NCBI RefSeq assembly: GCF_021596505.1
Contig: NZ_PJIZ01000019.1
Location: forward strand, 1-64,000
DNA length: 64,000 bases
Origin: Nostoc sp. CMAA1605
Lineage (GTDB): Bacteria > Cyanobacteriota > Cyanobacteriia > Cyanobacteriales > Nostocaceae
Direction of reading: 5' to 3'
The position numbers and the translations under genes are program-made. The notes beneath the pieces were generated by a model. That model saw only the letters and a program-made list of their open reading frames with translations, was not told the origin of the DNA and ran no database searches. Of the stretch, positions 25,446 to 35,265 are shown in pieces (positions within the stretch are counted from its first letter, which is position 1; every line of letters begins with the position of its first letter).

Positions 25446-26996
25446 ATGCAAACAAAGAAAGTATGTGTGATTGGGGCTGGCGTTAGTGGATTAGTCACAG
25501 CAAGAAACTTTATAGAGACTGGCTATGAAGTTACTGTGTTTGAAACACAAGCGGGAATAGGTGGTGTGTGGGAAAAATCTAGAGTCTATCCAGGGTTGAC
25601 TATTCAAAGCCCCCGCGATACCTATGCCTTCCCTGATTATCCCATGCCTGCATCCTATCCAGAATGGCCGACCGCAGAGCAAACACGCAATTACTTAATA
25701 TCTTATGCCGAATATTTTGGTGTAACCCCCAGAATCCGTTTTCAAACGGAAGTAACTCAAGTCACCAGAAAAACTTCAGAAATACCAAAATGGTTAGTTA
25801 ATATTCGGTTTCGTGATCAGGTTTCTGGAGAACTTCAACAGGAACAGTTAGAATTTGATTTTGTAGTTGTGTGTACTGGAATTTTTAATATTCCTTACCA
25901 ACCTCCTCTACCTGGAAAAGAAGAATTTATCGCTGCTGGGGGTCAAGTATTACACACCACAGAATTTAATAACGCCTCGATAGTGGAAGGTAAACGGGTG
26001 GTTGTAGTAGGTCTGGGTAAATCTGCGACTGACATCGCCACTCTATCTGCTAATGTATCTGCGAAATGCACAATGGTGTTTCGTCAAATACCTTGGAAGA
26101 TTCCTAAATTCTTCTTGGGAAAAGTAAATATTAAGTATGTTTTGTTAACGCGCTTTGCTGAAAGTTGGCTACCATATCGTAAATTAGAGGGTATGGAATG
26201 GCTATTACACAGTATTGGTAAGCCATTAGTCTGGGCTTTTTGGCGTATTAATGAAATATTACTCCGCTATCAATTGAAGTTAGATGCTTACGGAATGATT
26301 CCTGATCAACCCCTGACTAAATGGGTGGTTTCTTCTATCGCTTTAGAAACTCCTAATTTTTATCAGTATGTTGCTTCTGGGAAGATTCAAGCGAAAAAAA
26401 CTGAAATTAAACGGTTTGTTGCTGGTGGTGTAGAGTTAGCTACTGGAGAACATATACCTGCGGATATTGTGGTATTCGGTACAGGATTTCGTCAAGATGT
26501 ACCGTTTTTAGCAGCAGATGATCGTCAGACTTTAATAGATAAACAAGGAAATTTTCAACTTTACCGCAATATTATTCACCCTAATATTTCCAACCTTGGC
26601 TTTGTGGGTTACAACTCCAGCAAATTCTGTCCCCTAACATCAGATATTAATTCTCAGTGGTTACTGGAATATTTCCAAGGTAATCTCAATTTACCTACGC
26701 CACAAAAGATGTTAGAAGAAATAGCTTTAGAGTGGCAATGGAAAAAGCAAGAATGGGAATATGGCTTACATCATGGTACATCAATATTCCCGTTTAGCTT
26801 TCATTATATTGATGAATTGATGAGTGATATGGGGATAGTAGATAATTCACCAATTTGGCAACAAATACTCAAGAATATCTCACCTATGTCTCCAGCTAAC
26901 TATCAACGAATTAGGCAGACTTTAAAGTTAAGAAGGCGTTCTTATGTGGATAGTTTTACTATCAAGCCTCGTGAAACGGTTGGTGTTAGTCAATAG
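25446..26996 (+). CDS. flavin-containing monooxygenase
   Basis: A 516-residue class B flavoprotein monooxygenase from ATG 25446. The open frame continues upstream to 25269, but that part crosses a repeat array and overlaps the halogenase end, so the later Met just before VCVIGAGVSG is preferred. Motifs are the FAD site GAGVSG near residue 10, an FMO-like fingerprint around GGQVLHTTEF near 180, and the NADPH site VVVVGLGKSATD near 195. Such enzymes oxidise N or S atoms or perform Baeyer-Villiger reactions. As the last gene of the cluster, before a strong terminator, it is likely to be a third oxidative tailoring enzyme. The substrate is unknown. Confidence 0.82.
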   Translation: MQTKKVCVIGAGVSGLVTARNFIETGYEVTVFETQAGIGGVWEKSRVYPGLTIQSPRDTYAFPDYPMPASYPEWPTAEQTRNYLISYAEYFGVTPRIRFQTEVTQVTRKTSEIPKWLVNIRFRDQVSGELQQEQLEFDFVVVCTGIFNIPYQPPLPGKEEFIAAGGQVLHTTEFNNASIVEGKRVVVVGLGKSATDIATLSANVSAKCTMVFRQIPWKIPKFFLGKVNIKYVLLTRFAESWLPYRKLEGMEWLLHSIGKPLVWAFWRINEILLRYQLKLDAYGMIPDQPLTKWVVSSIALETPNFYQYVASGKIQAKKTEIKRFVAGGVELATGEHIPADIVVFGTGFRQDVPFLAADDRQTLIDKQGNFQLYRNIIHPNISNLGFVGYNSSKFCPLTSDINSQWLLEYFQGNLNLPTPQKMLEEIALEWQWKKQEWEYGLHHGTSIFPFSFHYIDELMSDMGIVDNSPIWQQILKNISPMSPANYQRIRQTLKLRRRSYVDSFTIKPRETVGVSQ

Positions 26997-27019
26997 TCAT
27001 TAGTCATTAGTCATTAGTA
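26993..27019. repeat. TAGTCAT heptamer array
   Basis: Three or four copies immediately follow the monooxygenase stop. Confidence 0.85.
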
Positions 27020-27051
27020 TTTTAAATTTATATTCTACTGTCATAACTAAT

Positions 27052-27082
27052 ATACACCCTATAAACTGGGGTGTATTTTTTT
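27052..27082 (+). terminator. Rho-independent terminator closing the peptide cluster
   Basis: ATACACCC (27052-27059) pairs with GGGTGTAT (27069-27076) and is followed by a run of T. It lies 56 bp after the monooxygenase stop. Confidence 0.85.
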
Positions 27083-27237
27083 GTTTCGCGCATATCGATA
27101 CGGAAATCTTAGAGTAGGCGCAAAGATGCCAATAAGGACACTATAATCATGAATTTTGCCCAAGATTCCATGAGCTATAAGTAGAACGACTTGAAAAAAC
27201 CAAACTATGTGAAGTCATGTAAAAAAATTGGAATCTA

Positions 27238-27291
27238 GTTCGTAGTAAGGACTTCAGTCCTTATTAGAGGACTAAAGTCCTCACTACAAAC
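27238..27291. repeat. 54-bp palindromic repeat, copy 2
   Basis: Same element as at 18297-18350, in this case with AAGGACTTCAGTCCTT first and GAGGACTAAAGTCCTC second. It lies in the gap between the monooxygenase terminator and the hybrid kinase stop; the rest of that gap (26997-27385) holds no gene. Confidence 0.75.
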
Positions 27292-27385
27292 CTTGAATTA
27301 TTTACACCGTTCTACTTACTTTCAACGAAACAATAAAAATTAATTTTTCCATACCCAATCCCCAATTCCCATTTTTAAAACAGGT

Positions 27386-30300
27386 CTATTGAATGGGAAT
27401 ATCAATTAAAAATTCAGTTCCTTGACCCAGTATGGAATTACAAGTTAACTGGCCTTTGTGTTTTTCTACTACTACTTGATAGCTAATTGATAAACCTAAA
27501 CCTGTGCCGCTACCGATAGGCTTCGTAGTGAAAAATGGGTCAAATATTTTTTGTTTGGTTGTTTCTGTCATCCCAGAACCATTATCAGTAATGCTCACTC
27601 TGACTGTATTTGATGCTAACAACTCAGTTTTAATGTTAATTTGAAGATTTTCGACTTTTTCAGTAACCGGTAATCTGGAATCTTCTAATGCGTCAATAGC
27701 ATTGCTAATGATATTCATAAAGACTTGATTTAATTGCCCTGCATAACAATTTACTAATGGCAATTGAGTATAGTCTTTTGTCACTAAAATTTCTGGTGCA
27801 TCACTCTTTTCTTTGAGTCTGTGCTGTAAAATCATGAGGGTACTTTCAATACCTTCATGTATATCTACGGGTTTCATCTCTGATTCATCTAGACGGGAGA
27901 AATTGCGTAACCCTATGACAATATTACGAATACGAGAACTGCCAATTTTCATGGACTCAAGCACTTTGGGCAAGTCTTGCACCAGGAAATTAATATCTAT
28001 TTCTTGAGATTTTTCAGCGATGACATCAGAGGGTTGGGGATATTCTTGTTGATAAATATCGACTAAATCTAGCAAGTCTTGTACATAGTCATGGGCATGA
28101 TTAATATTGCCATGAATAAAGTTAATGGGATTATTAATTTCGTGGGCAATTCCGGCTACCATTTGTCCCAAGGAGGACATTTTTTCACTTTGCACTAGTT
28201 GAGTTTGGGTGCGTTGTAATTCTAGTAAAGTTTGTTGTAAATATTGATTTTTCTCTTCTAATTCTTGAGTTCTCTGGGCAACTTTTTGTTCTAGGGTGTG
28301 GTTTTGTTCTTCTAAACGTTGATTGGCGGTGGCGAGATTTTCGTAGAGAATAGCATTTTCTAAAGAGATAGCAGCTTGGGTGGTGATGAGTTTGAGGACT
28401 TCAATGCGATCGCGTGTGAATGCCCCAATGCTAAGATTATTCTCCAGGTACATCATGCCTAGTAACTTACCTTGATTGATAATGGGAATGCAAACTAGGC
28501 TTTGGGGTCGTTGGTTTTGGATATAGCGATCGCCTGCTAAAAATGCTACTGTTTTTGCATGATCACTGACAAATATTTCTTTGGTGCGTTTGACATAATT
28601 AATTAGAGTCAGGGGAATATCTTGACTATCTTCTAAATTAATTGAGGGGAAATCAGTCAAGATATTCCCACTCTCAGCACTAGAACTTACGGACGTTACT
28701 TGGAAATCTGTCTCACTTTCACTCAACATCAATACTGCTTTTGATGCGCCAGCATTTTCCATCACCACAGCCATTAAAGTAGAAAGTAATTGTTCTAATT
28801 CAATTTCTCCAGAGAGTAACTGTGAGGCTTTAATCACACTCCCTAAATCCAGCATCTCAGAAACACTAGTGTGAGAACTAATCACGGTTTCACTAGTTTT
28901 AGTTGCAGACAAAGATGTCAGCATAGAGACAGTAATTGGTTCTCGTTTGCTAACAACATGAGTTTTAAGCATTTCTTGCTGAATTATCGGTGCGAGTAGT
29001 TGGGGATAGCGTTTTTGGAGGTGTTTGACTTTAGCAACTGCACCCCAACGTTGATAAGCGCGATAAGCATCAGTTAAATAGTTGGGTACTATTCTTTGTT
29101 TTCCCCATGCTAAATAGAATTGAGCCGCTAATTCACAAGCTAAAGCTGCTTCATGAATATAATCATTTTCTTTAGCTAAATTTATAGCACGCTCATAGTT
29201 ATCCATTGCTGCTGTTTTATTATCTAATACGCGATGATACTCAGCTTCTACCAAATGAAATTTATGTAAATAATTCATCGGTGCATAACTTGCCCAATGC
29301 TGGAGTTTTTCTTGATTAACTTTGACTTGCGCCAAAATTTCCTGTTGTTCAGATGCGCTTACATCAATATATACAGCTAAACGTACTAGAGAATCATAAA
29401 AATGAAATTGAGTGTAACTTAAAGTCCCTACACCACCATGTAAGAACTCTGCCATTTTTTTGGTATTTTCCCAGGCTTTGCTATAGTCCTGAAACAGATA
29501 GCAGAGATAAGTCTTACATAAATACAAGTGTAAAATAGCTATGCCATCATTATCTTTGAGGTGGATGGGCAGCATTTTCACTTCATCGTATACCTCTCCC
29601 AATAAATCAGAGCTATTTTCTCTATTTTCCAGCAAATTCAAGACTGTCTGATGATAAATTTCCTGCCAATAAAATACTTTTTCTTGATTAATTTGCTTGA
29701 TTGCAGAGCTATATTTGGCTAATTCTGGTTGGAGACATACTAGTTCTTTACCCAGGAAAAATGCTGAATAACCGTAATTTTGTAGCGAAAAAGCTGCAAA
29801 TTCTAAATCTCCAGTTTCTAGGGCAACTGTATAGGTTTCTAAGAAGTGCTTTAATGTGTCTCTCAGATGAATTTGCCAGTGACTAATATGGGAGTTAAAA
29901 GTCCCCATACTTTTGGCTTTGACTTCTTTGTTATTACATTTGTGAGCTAAATTGACAGCTAACTTACCAAACTGATAACCAGATGCAATATCACCAACTA
30001 CACCACAAAGCATAAATCCATAAATGGCGTATGCAAATGCTGATAAAGGAGAATTACCAAACTGTAATGATAAATCTATTTGTTTTAAACATACCAATGG
30101 CATCAGGGCTGGGAAAGCTTGGTAAAAAGAACTAAATGCACTAGCGAGAACTCGCATCAAAGCTAATGCTTCAACATCTTGCATCTCTGGTAAATCAATT
30201 AAATCTTCAATGCACCTGTGAGCTAAATTACTGTAGATTTTTTGAATTTCCTTTTGTACATCTAATTGGCTAGGATTTTCAGGAAATTTCACGCCTAAAA

Positions 30301-32971
30301 CCTGACAGAAATCTAACGCCATCTCAATGGCTTCTAGTGCTTTACCTTGAGAACTATAGTTTCTAATCTTGACATCATAAATTTTCAGTTGGTCTATTTT
30401 GGTTTTTGCGTTTGATAATACGACTTGTGCTAATGCTTCCATTTGCTCGAAGTCACCAGCTAGATATGATGTTTCGGTGGCGGTTTCATATAAAGCTAAA
30501 GTGAGATGATAGTCAGTATCCCAACGTTGGTTAGGTAGTAATTGAATACCTGTATTTAAATATTTTCTAGCTGAGGGATAGGCTGTAGAAATTAGAGCCT
30601 TACGTCCAGCTTGGAGATTCATCTCGGCTAGTTGAATGCGTTCACTAGGCTCTACAATTAACTGTATTGCCATGTTTAATTGATTGACAATACCAAAAAT
30701 ATTGTCTTCTAATTTACTAGTAGGAGTATGATCTAATAGTAATTTGCCTATTTTGAAATGTAGTGATAATTTTTGCTGCTCTGGAATGAGAGAATAGGCA
30801 GCTTGTTGGATGCGATCGTGAACAAATTGGCATTGAGATGATTGATAACGAGAATTTGTAGATTCGTCCTGTTCTGAATTAACTAACTGATACTGTGGTT
30901 CAGTATTAACTTCTAATAACTGATAAACTTCAGATTGCAGTAAAATCATCCCTTCTAATCTCGCTGCACGTAAATCTGATATAGTCTCAGCTAAAGACTT
31001 TTCATAAACGATTGCTAAAGTCTTTAAATCAAAATGATGCCCAATACAAGCTGCTAGTTGTAATGCTTTCTGTGTTGATTGTGGTAGCTTCAGTAATTGA
31101 ATTTTCATAAATTCAACTACATCATCTGTTAGTTGCAAGGCTTCAACTTTGCTAATGTCACAATGCCAATATTCAAGATGATGATTAAACTCAATGATAT
31201 TTTCTTGATATAGATATTTTAGAAATTGATGAGTAAAGAAAGGATTACCTTGAGTAGTAGCAAAGATAACTTGCGTGAGAGGAATAGCCAGATTTTCTGG
31301 GCAATGTAATGTGTCAGTGACAAGATGAGTTAAATCTCCAAATGTTAAGGTAGCTAAAGTCATAATTTGTAAGCTATCACCAGACTTTAGCATTTCATTA
31401 ATTGTCAGTTCTAAAGGATGCCCTGGGATAATCTCATAGTCACGATATGTACCAATTAATAATAAACCGGAGTGAGAATTTTCACTTAGATGAGACTCAG
31501 ACACCTTCAAAGTTGATTCTGAGGGAGACATTAATAATTGTAGTAACTTTAAAGATGCAGCATCAGCCCACTGCAAATCATCTAAAAACAGCACTAAGGG
31601 ACGTTCATTGGCTGTAAACACCTGGATAAATCGTTGCAATAATAAATTTAATCGATGTTCTGCCGCACTACCAGCTAACACCGTCACCGCAGGCTGTTCA
31701 CCCAAAATTAGTTCCAAATCTGGAATTAGATCAATAATGACTTGAGCTTGTTCACCCAAAGCCGATAGAATCTGAGTTTTCCAAGTCTGAATTTGAGCAT
31801 CAGATTCACTTAAAATTTGCCCAATTAAATCTTTAAATGCTTGCACAAAAGCAAATAAAGGAATATCTCTTTGCAATTGTTCAAACTTACCTTGAATAAA
31901 ATAACTACGTTGGCGAACAATAGGCTTATGTACCTCATTCACCACAGCAGTTTTCCCTACTCCAGAAGCACCCGCAACTAATACCAATTCTGTTTTCCCC
32001 TGGGTAACACGCTCAAAAGCAGCTAACAAATTTTCTACTGCTGTTTGACGACCATAGAGTTTTTCAGGAATAAGAAAACAGTCAGCAATATCTTTAGTTG
32101 CTAAATTAAACTGTGTAATCTGTTTTGTAGTTTGCCACTGCTGTTGACAAATTTCTAAATCATGAATTAGTCCATAGGCACTTTGATAACGGTCTTCGGC
32201 ATTTTTTGCCATTAATTTCATGACAATATCTGCCAGAGCTTGCGGAATTTCAATTTTGTGACCTAATCTTGGTGGGATTTTGGCAATATGACAGTAGACC
32301 AACTCCATTGGATCTTTGCTACTAAAAGGTAATTCTCCTGTGAGTAGTTCAAAAAAGGTTACTCCCAAAGAATAAAAGTCACTACGATAGTCAACACCTC
32401 GATTCATCCTACCGGTTTGTTCAGGGGATATATACGCTAGTGTTCCTTCTAAGACGTTGGGGTTTTTCAGTAATTGAATTTCCCTTGGTAGCAAGCTGGC
32501 GATACTGAAATCTATAATTCTAATTTCTTGTGTTTCTGGGTTAATTAAGATATTGGCAGGTTTGATATCTTTGTGAATAATTCTGGCTTTATGTATTTTT
32601 TCTAGGATAGTGACTATTTTGATGGCTATCGAGAAGAATTCCTCTAGACTAATACCGTTTTGTCGTCGCCATTCTGATAGAGATATTCCGCCCATATCTT
32701 CCAGAACTATGGCGTAGTGGTCGCCATAATTTTCAATATTTAGGGGTTTAATAATCCCTGGAATGTCTAGATTTTTGGTGATGGTGTATTGATTATGAAA
32801 CTGAGCAATTTCATTGAGATTGGGATTTTCTTTCCGCATCAGTTTAATGATGACTGGTGTTTCATCTGCTGACCGAATAGCTCGATAGACAATGGTTTTG
32901 CTACCTATGTATATTTGCTCTGCGAAGCGATAGCCTGGAATTACAAAACTTGTCTCTAATGAAACTGCCAT
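27386..32971 (-). CDS. Ser/Thr kinase - AAA ATPase - GAF - histidine kinase hybrid
   Basis: A very large 1861-residue signalling protein. In order: a eukaryotic-type Ser/Thr kinase (residues about 12-275; Lys43, HKDIKPAN with Asp135, and DFS at 154-156 in place of DFG), an AAA-type ATPase with P-loop GASGVGKT near 335, a long helical TPR-like region (about 650-1300), a GAF domain (about 1380-1550), a coiled coil, a HisKA domain with [16 protein letters not shown] (His near 1609), and a HATPase domain with DNGSGM and [10 protein letters not shown] near 1820. This is the multidomain HstK-like type expanded in Nostoc-group genomes. The signal it senses is unknown. It converges on the peptide cluster, but strand and distance give no direct link. 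Confidence 0.9.
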   Translation of the reverse strand: MAVSLETSFVIPGYRFAEQIYIGSKTIVYRAIRSADETPVIIKLMRKENPNLNEIAQFHNQYTITKNLDIPGIIKPLNIENYGDHYAIVLEDMGGISLSEWRRQNGISLEEFFSIAIKIVTILEKIHKARIIHKDIKPANILINPETQEIRIIDFSIASLLPREIQLLKNPNVLEGTLAYISPEQTGRMNRGVDYRSDFYSLGVTFFELLTGELPFSSKDPMELVYCHIAKIPPRLGHKIEIPQALADIVMKLMAKNAEDRYQSAYGLIHDLEICQQQWQTTKQITQFNLATKDIADCFLIPEKLYGRQTAVENLLAAFERVTQGKTELVLVAGASGVGKTAVVNEVHKPIVRQRSYFIQGKFEQLQRDIPLFAFVQAFKDLIGQILSESDAQIQTWKTQILSALGEQAQVIIDLIPDLELILGEQPAVTVLAGSAAEHRLNLLLQRFIQVFTANERPLVLFLDDLQWADAASLKLLQLLMSPSESTLKVSESHLSENSHSGLLLIGTYRDYEIIPGHPLELTINEMLKSGDSLQIMTLATLTFGDLTHLVTDTLHCPENLAIPLTQVIFATTQGNPFFTHQFLKYLYQENIIEFNHHLEYWHCDISKVEALQLTDDVVEFMKIQLLKLPQSTQKALQLAACIGHHFDLKTLAIVYEKSLAETISDLRAARLEGMILLQSEVYQLLEVNTEPQYQLVNSEQDESTNSRYQSSQCQFVHDRIQQAAYSLIPEQQKLSLHFKIGKLLLDHTPTSKLEDNIFGIVNQLNMAIQLIVEPSERIQLAEMNLQAGRKALISTAYPSARKYLNTGIQLLPNQRWDTDYHLTLALYETATETSYLAGDFEQMEALAQVVLSNAKTKIDQLKIYDVKIRNYSSQGKALEAIEMALDFCQVLGVKFPENPSQLDVQKEIQKIYSNLAHRCIEDLIDLPEMQDVEALALMRVLASAFSSFYQAFPALMPLVCLKQIDLSLQFGNSPLSAFAYAIYGFMLCGVVGDIASGYQFGKLAVNLAHKCNNKEVKAKSMGTFNSHISHWQIHLRDTLKHFLETYTVALETGDLEFAAFSLQNYGYSAFFLGKELVCLQPELAKYSSAIKQINQEKVFYWQEIYHQTVLNLLENRENSSDLLGEVYDEVKMLPIHLKDNDGIAILHLYLCKTYLCYLFQDYSKAWENTKKMAEFLHGGVGTLSYTQFHFYDSLVRLAVYIDVSASEQQEILAQVKVNQEKLQHWASYAPMNYLHKFHLVEAEYHRVLDNKTAAMDNYERAINLAKENDYIHEAALACELAAQFYLAWGKQRIVPNYLTDAYRAYQRWGAVAKVKHLQKRYPQLLAPIIQQEMLKTHVVSKREPITVSMLTSLSATKTSETVISSHTSVSEMLDLGSVIKASQLLSGEIELEQLLSTLMAVVMENAGASKAVLMLSESETDFQVTSVSSSAESGNILTDFPSINLEDSQDIPLTLINYVKRTKEIFVSDHAKTVAFLAGDRYIQNQRPQSLVCIPIINQGKLLGMMYLENNLSIGAFTRDRIEVLKLITTQAAISLENAILYENLATANQRLEEQNHTLEQKVAQRTQELEEKNQYLQQTLLELQRTQTQLVQSEKMSSLGQMVAGIAHEINNPINFIHGNINHAHDYVQDLLDLVDIYQQEYPQPSDVIAEKSQEIDINFLVQDLPKVLESMKIGSSRIRNIVIGLRNFSRLDESEMKPVDIHEGIESTLMILQHRLKEKSDAPEILVTKDYTQLPLVNCYAGQLNQVFMNIISNAIDALEDSRLPVTEKVENLQINIKTELLASNTVRVSITDNGSGMTETTKQKIFDPFFTTKPIGSGTGLGLSISYQVVVEKHKGQLTCNSILGQGTEFLIDIPIQ

Positions 32972-33437
32972 ACAAATTTTTACTCACGCAATTATCTATA
33001 TGACGTATTATTCCCATTTAGCATCTAGGAACATCAATGAGTAATAAATAGGGGCGTAGGGGTATAAGGGTGTAGGGGTGTAGGGGAAAAGAAGGTATTT
33101 TTTTAGATAACTTTTAACAATTAATGAGAGGTTATAGGAAGTTATACTCAAAAAATAAATAGGAATTTCAATGATGGTTAATTTGATAGTAAATATACTG
33201 ATAATCTTAGAGTTTTAACATTTTTAAAATCCTAAAAGTTATCTCTTATTAATGTGTGGTATATCGCTTTTAAAGTTAAAGAGAATAATGCACAAGCAAA
33301 TTTCATGAGTGCTGACTTGAAAGTGCTGTTAGTAGTAGCACGACGTTCAGCCCGTGCAACTAATTTCACTTTCTACTCAGCACTCAGCACTCACTACTCA
33401 GAACTCACTACTCAGCACTCAGCACTGTTTCAGTGAT
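32972..33437. other. intergenic region with repeats
   Basis: It includes the hybrid-kinase promoter region, a TAGGGGTGTAGGGG-type array (about 33054-33090) and a CAGCACTCAGCACTC/ACTCACT array (about 33372-33428). No gene is supported. Confidence 0.6.
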
Positions 33438-34211
33438 TTAAACAACACTGACAATGCCAGACCATTGTACTTTTTTCTGTTGCTCACGACGGTAGGAAAA
33501 GAAATGATCTGGAGTTTGGTAAGTACAGTAGGGTGCGATCGCTATTTGTTCTGCACTAATCCCTAAATTTTCCATTTGCAAAGCATTGACTCGCCGCACG
33601 TCTACCCTGACTCTTCCAGGTTCAGGATCAGCTAACAATGGGGAATGGGGCAAATCATGTAATGTCTGAACAATTTTTTGGTTATCCTCATGTGGTATGA
33701 TGCTAGCTCCAATTTCTGCTGCGACTTCCTCAGAAACTTGGTAAACTTCTCCAGCAATAGCTGGCCCCATAGCAATCCGCAAGTCTGCTAGTTGACTACC
33801 TTGGGCTTGCATCCGGGCGATCGCCTGGGGGACAATTTTCTTTGCTGTTCCCCGCCAACCTGCATGGAGTGCTGCTACCTGTCCAGTTTTGATATCTCCA
33901 ATTAACACAGGTGTACAATCAGCACTGGCTACCCACACAGCTTGTAAGGGTGCTTCACTCATTAATCCATCTGCCAGGGCTAATTCATCTTCTGCATCCA
34001 GATTGGTAGCTATTTCCCTGGGGGTGAGGACTGTATTGCCATGTACCTGTTTCAAACGATATGCTGATGCTTCTGGGTGCAGCACCTTTGTTAACTCGTC
34101 GGGCGATCGCGGCCAAAACTGCTGGGTAAAAAAGCCGTGTTGCCAATTCTTTAAGAGACTACAAGTTAGGTATGGTAGTCCCTCCCAATCATGCCAATGC
34201 CAAGTGTGCAT
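33438..34211 (-). CDS. pgeF: peptidoglycan editing factor PgeF (YfiH/laccase-domain family)
   Basis: A 257-residue cytosolic protein of the YfiH/DUF152 family. The conserved features are RLKQVHGNTV, ADCTPVLIG with the zinc-site Cys, ALHAGWRGTAKKI with the zinc-site His, GPAIAGEVYQV, and a C-terminal FSYRREQQ. The family is often labelled polyphenol oxidase or laccase, but better-studied members cleave mis-incorporated residues from UDP-MurNAc precursors or act on purine nucleosides. It diverges from birA, with about 70 bp between the start codons. Confidence 0.88.
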   Translation of the reverse strand: MHTWHWHDWEGLPYLTCSLLKNWQHGFFTQQFWPRSPDELTKVLHPEASAYRLKQVHGNTVLTPREIATNLDAEDELALADGLMSEAPLQAVWVASADCTPVLIGDIKTGQVAALHAGWRGTAKKIVPQAIARMQAQGSQLADLRIAMGPAIAGEVYQVSEEVAAEIGASIIPHEDNQKIVQTLHDLPHSPLLADPEPGRVRVDVRRVNALQMENLGISAEQIAIAPYCTYQTPDHFFSYRREQQKKVQWSGIVSVV

Positions 34212-34280
34212 CTTGAACCAAACCTAATCAGAAACTTATCAGCCAATTCATGCTAACTTGAACTACGGAATTTTAGGCTA

Positions 34281-35165
34281 ATGGCTGTCAAACTTGATCA
34301 GCAAAAAATCTTAACTGCCCTCACCACTGAGCGCAAGTATGGTTATTTACCTTTTACTCTACATATTTATGACTGTGTTACCTCAACTAATCTAACGCTT
34401 TGGGAGTTAATTAGCCAAGGCGCGACAGCAGGTAATGTAGTGATTGCCACACAACAAACCGCCGGCAAAGGACAATGGGGACGACAGTGGATTTCCCAAA
34501 CAGGCGGACTATATCTTTCTGTGGCGATTAATCCCCATATAGCAGCTAATGCTAGTTATCAACTCACGTTAGCTACCGCTTGGGGGATTACATATCAATT
34601 GCGTCAATGTGGAATTAATGTCGGAATTAAATGGCCGAATGATTTAGTTTTAGAAAGACGAAAATTAGGCGGAATTCTAACAGAAACCAAAGTGAATCAA
34701 GGCCAAATCACACAAGCAATAGTTGGTGTCGGGATTAACTGGAGTAATCCTGTACCGGAAACAGGGATTAATTTACAGTCATGGCTGCGGGAGGCAGGAG
34801 AGGCAGGGGGCAGGGGCGCAGGGAGAGTAGGGGAAGAAAAATACAATGCCCAATGCCCAATGCCCAATGCCCAATGCCCAATGCCCGATATAGAAACCTT
34901 AATTTGTCAAGTGCTATTAGGCATAGAATCTGGTGTGGTCTGCCTTTTGGAAGAAGGAATTAATATACTTGTGTCTCGTTATTTAGAGTTTTTGGTGAAC
35001 ATGGGCGATCGCGTTTACGTCAACGACCTCGCAGGTAATGTTGTGGGCGTAACACCTCAAGGGAGTTTACGAGTATCCTTAGAAAGAGGTTGCATAACTG
35101 ATATGAAAACACCAGAAATTCATCTAGAACCCGGTAGAATTAGTTTGGGTTATCGTAGTTCTTAA
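34281..35165 (+). CDS. birA: biotin--[acetyl-CoA-carboxylase] ligase with repeat insertion
   Basis: A 294-residue biotin protein ligase without the N-terminal DNA-binding domain. The active-site loop is TAGKGQWGRQW, followed by GLYLSVAI, the catalytic Lys in GIKWPNDLVLERRKLGGILTE, and VGVGINWSNP. The C-terminal SH3-like domain (about residues 235-290) includes GDRVYVNDLAGNVVGV. Between the two domains the gene carries an insertion derived from short tandem repeats: a Gly/Arg/Ala-rich stretch and two copies of NAQCPMP, encoded by six AATGCCC heptamers. The reading frame is kept, so the protein is probably functional with an enlarged linker. Confidence 0.9.
   Translation: MAVKLDQQKILTALTTERKYGYLPFTLHIYDCVTSTNLTLWELISQGATAGNVVIATQQTAGKGQWGRQWISQTGGLYLSVAINPHIAANASYQLTLATAWGITYQLRQCGINVGIKWPNDLVLERRKLGGILTETKVNQGQITQAIVGVGINWSNPVPETGINLQSWLREAGEAGGRGAGRVGEEKYNAQCPMPNAQCPMPDIETLICQVLLGIESGVVCLLEEGINILVSRYLEFLVNMGDRVYVNDLAGNVVGVTPQGSLRVSLERGCITDMKTPEIHLEPGRISLGYRSS
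34796..34886 (+). repeat. in-frame short tandem repeat inside birA
   Basis: A GGCAGGGGCAGG-type run (about 34796-34836) is followed by six perfect AATGCCC heptamers (34845-34886). Three heptamers make 21 bp, so the protein shows a 7-residue period, NAQCPMP. Confidence 0.9.
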
Positions 35166-35265
35166 GATTCATATCAGGTTTGTTGACAATTTCGCTCTTT
35201 GGGTAAGACAAACCACTGGCATCATCTCTTTAGGCACATAAGACACAACTCAACTGAGAGAAACA

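Noticed and set aside
33438-34211. Naming this gene a laccase or polyphenol oxidase
   Set aside because: The zinc-site Cys/His pattern is that of the YfiH/PgeF family; copper-oxidase motifs are absent.
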